A stretch of 43,273 nucleotides of DNA from Marinoscillum sp. (lineage in GTDB: Bacteria > Bacteroidota > Bacteroidia > Cytophagales > Cyclobacteriaceae), in contig JAMWZA010000033.1 of assembly GCA_024305105.1 (NCBI GenBank), forward strand, positions 1 to 43,273. The letters run 5' to 3'. This document shows positions 42,867-43,273 of this stretch, in pieces (the first letter of the stretch is position 1; each line of letters starts with the position of its first letter). The notes under the pieces are model-generated. The model saw only the letters and a program-made list of their open reading frames with translations. It searched no databases and had not been told where the DNA came from. Made by a program: the position numbers and the translations under genes.

Positions 42867-43229
42867 ATGAAAAGAATAACACTAACAGTAGCAGTAATCG
42901 TAACAGTTATGACCACTGCTTTTGCAACTGGAAATGGATCTAAAAAAGAAAGAGCCGCTATTATCCCAGGAAATGATGTAACCTATAAAGTGCTTTATCA
43001 AAATGATGAACCAACCGTAGTTCGCATTAAAATAAAGAACGATAAAGGAGAAGTTGTCAGAGCTGATAAATTCAAAAGTACTGATGGTTTCATGCAACGA
43101 TACGACATGAGTGCTTTAGAAGAAGGCACCTACTTTGTAGAGCTTAGAGACAAACACGGAGTTGTTTCTGAAAAAGTAGAGATCAAAGAATTAGCCAAAA
43201 CGAGCAAAATCATTCTAGCTAAAAACTAG
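42867..43229 (+). CDS. Small secreted beta-sandwich protein
   Basis: This 120-residue protein has signal peptide MKRITLTVAVIVTVMTTAFA. The mature ~95 residues read like one immunoglobulin-like beta sandwich (VTYKVLYQNDEPTVVRIKIK, DMSALEEGTYFVELRDKHG, VVSEKVEIKEL). The pattern of an extended strand, GEVV, then GTYFVEL resembles the fold of T9SS C-terminal domains and DUF3244. Here it stands alone and lacks the usual NP motif, so I do not call it a sorting domain. It is a single gene with its own leader, probably periplasmic or surface-exposed. Function unknown. Confidence 0.7.
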   Translation: MKRITLTVAVIVTVMTTAFATGNGSKKERAAIIPGNDVTYKVLYQNDEPTVVRIKIKNDKGEVVRADKFKSTDGFMQRYDMSALEEGTYFVELRDKHGVVSEKVEIKELAKTSKIILAKN

Positions 43230-43273
43230 AAGAAACAATATTTAAAATACTTCTTTATACTATTACAAATACC

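Overview
The window looks like chromosome of a marine-type Bacteroidota bacterium, most likely order Cytophagales. This is inferred from a type IX secretion sorting domain, DUF2851, a TAnnTTTG-type promoter, LytTR and two-component-propeller signalling genes, and a GC content of roughly 40%. Most genes are housekeeping or signalling. No tRNA, rRNA, CRISPR array or complete insertion sequence was seen.

Region 1 (1-4149) is accessory. About 1 kb of gene-free DNA holds two degenerate tandem arrays (31-bp and 41-bp periods), a 22-bp palindrome inside a 31-bp direct-repeat pair, and a perfect operator-like palindrome at 961-980. A tightly overlapping three-gene operon follows (1052-3803): an HNH-nuclease effector, a 77-residue middle protein and a DUF2326-type coiled-coil ATPase. 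This is the layout of an ABC-three-component (ABC-3C) conflict system and is the best candidate here for an uncharacterised defence system.

Region 2 (4150-9427) has recQ, a beta-propeller lipoprotein, a ParDE toxin-antitoxin pair and trmN6. The ParDE pair lies between intact trmN6 and a decayed copy of the 3' end of trmN6, and REP-like hairpins lie at the edges.

Region 3 (9552-19679) has a small T9SS cargo protein, a 1130-residue repetitive surface protein ending in two terminators, and a signalling cassette. The cassette is two HisKA_2 kinases with different sensor halves but nearly identical kinase cores, followed by a LytTR response regulator.

Region 4 (19676-29296) is core metabolism and chromosome maintenance: rnhA-marC, a periplasmic TPR protein, a class V aminotransferase with aroQ, xerD, pyrD, ftsK and lolA. 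XerD and FtsK probably cooperate in chromosome dimer resolution.

Region 5 (29375-32692) is a reverse-strand operon of lipoprotein, polytopic membrane protein, HisKA_3 kinase and LuxR-type regulator. It diverges from a small unknown protein gene across a spacer packed with AGGTA boxes.

Region 6 (32693-43273) has a candidate structured RNA before pyrF, then DUF2851, a polytopic membrane protein, a NeuD-like acetyltransferase, trhO, a uridine-phosphorylase-like gene, an OmpR-type kinase/regulator pair, a small acidic protein, a Cu/Zn-SOD-like lipoprotein with an altered metal site, and a small secreted protein.
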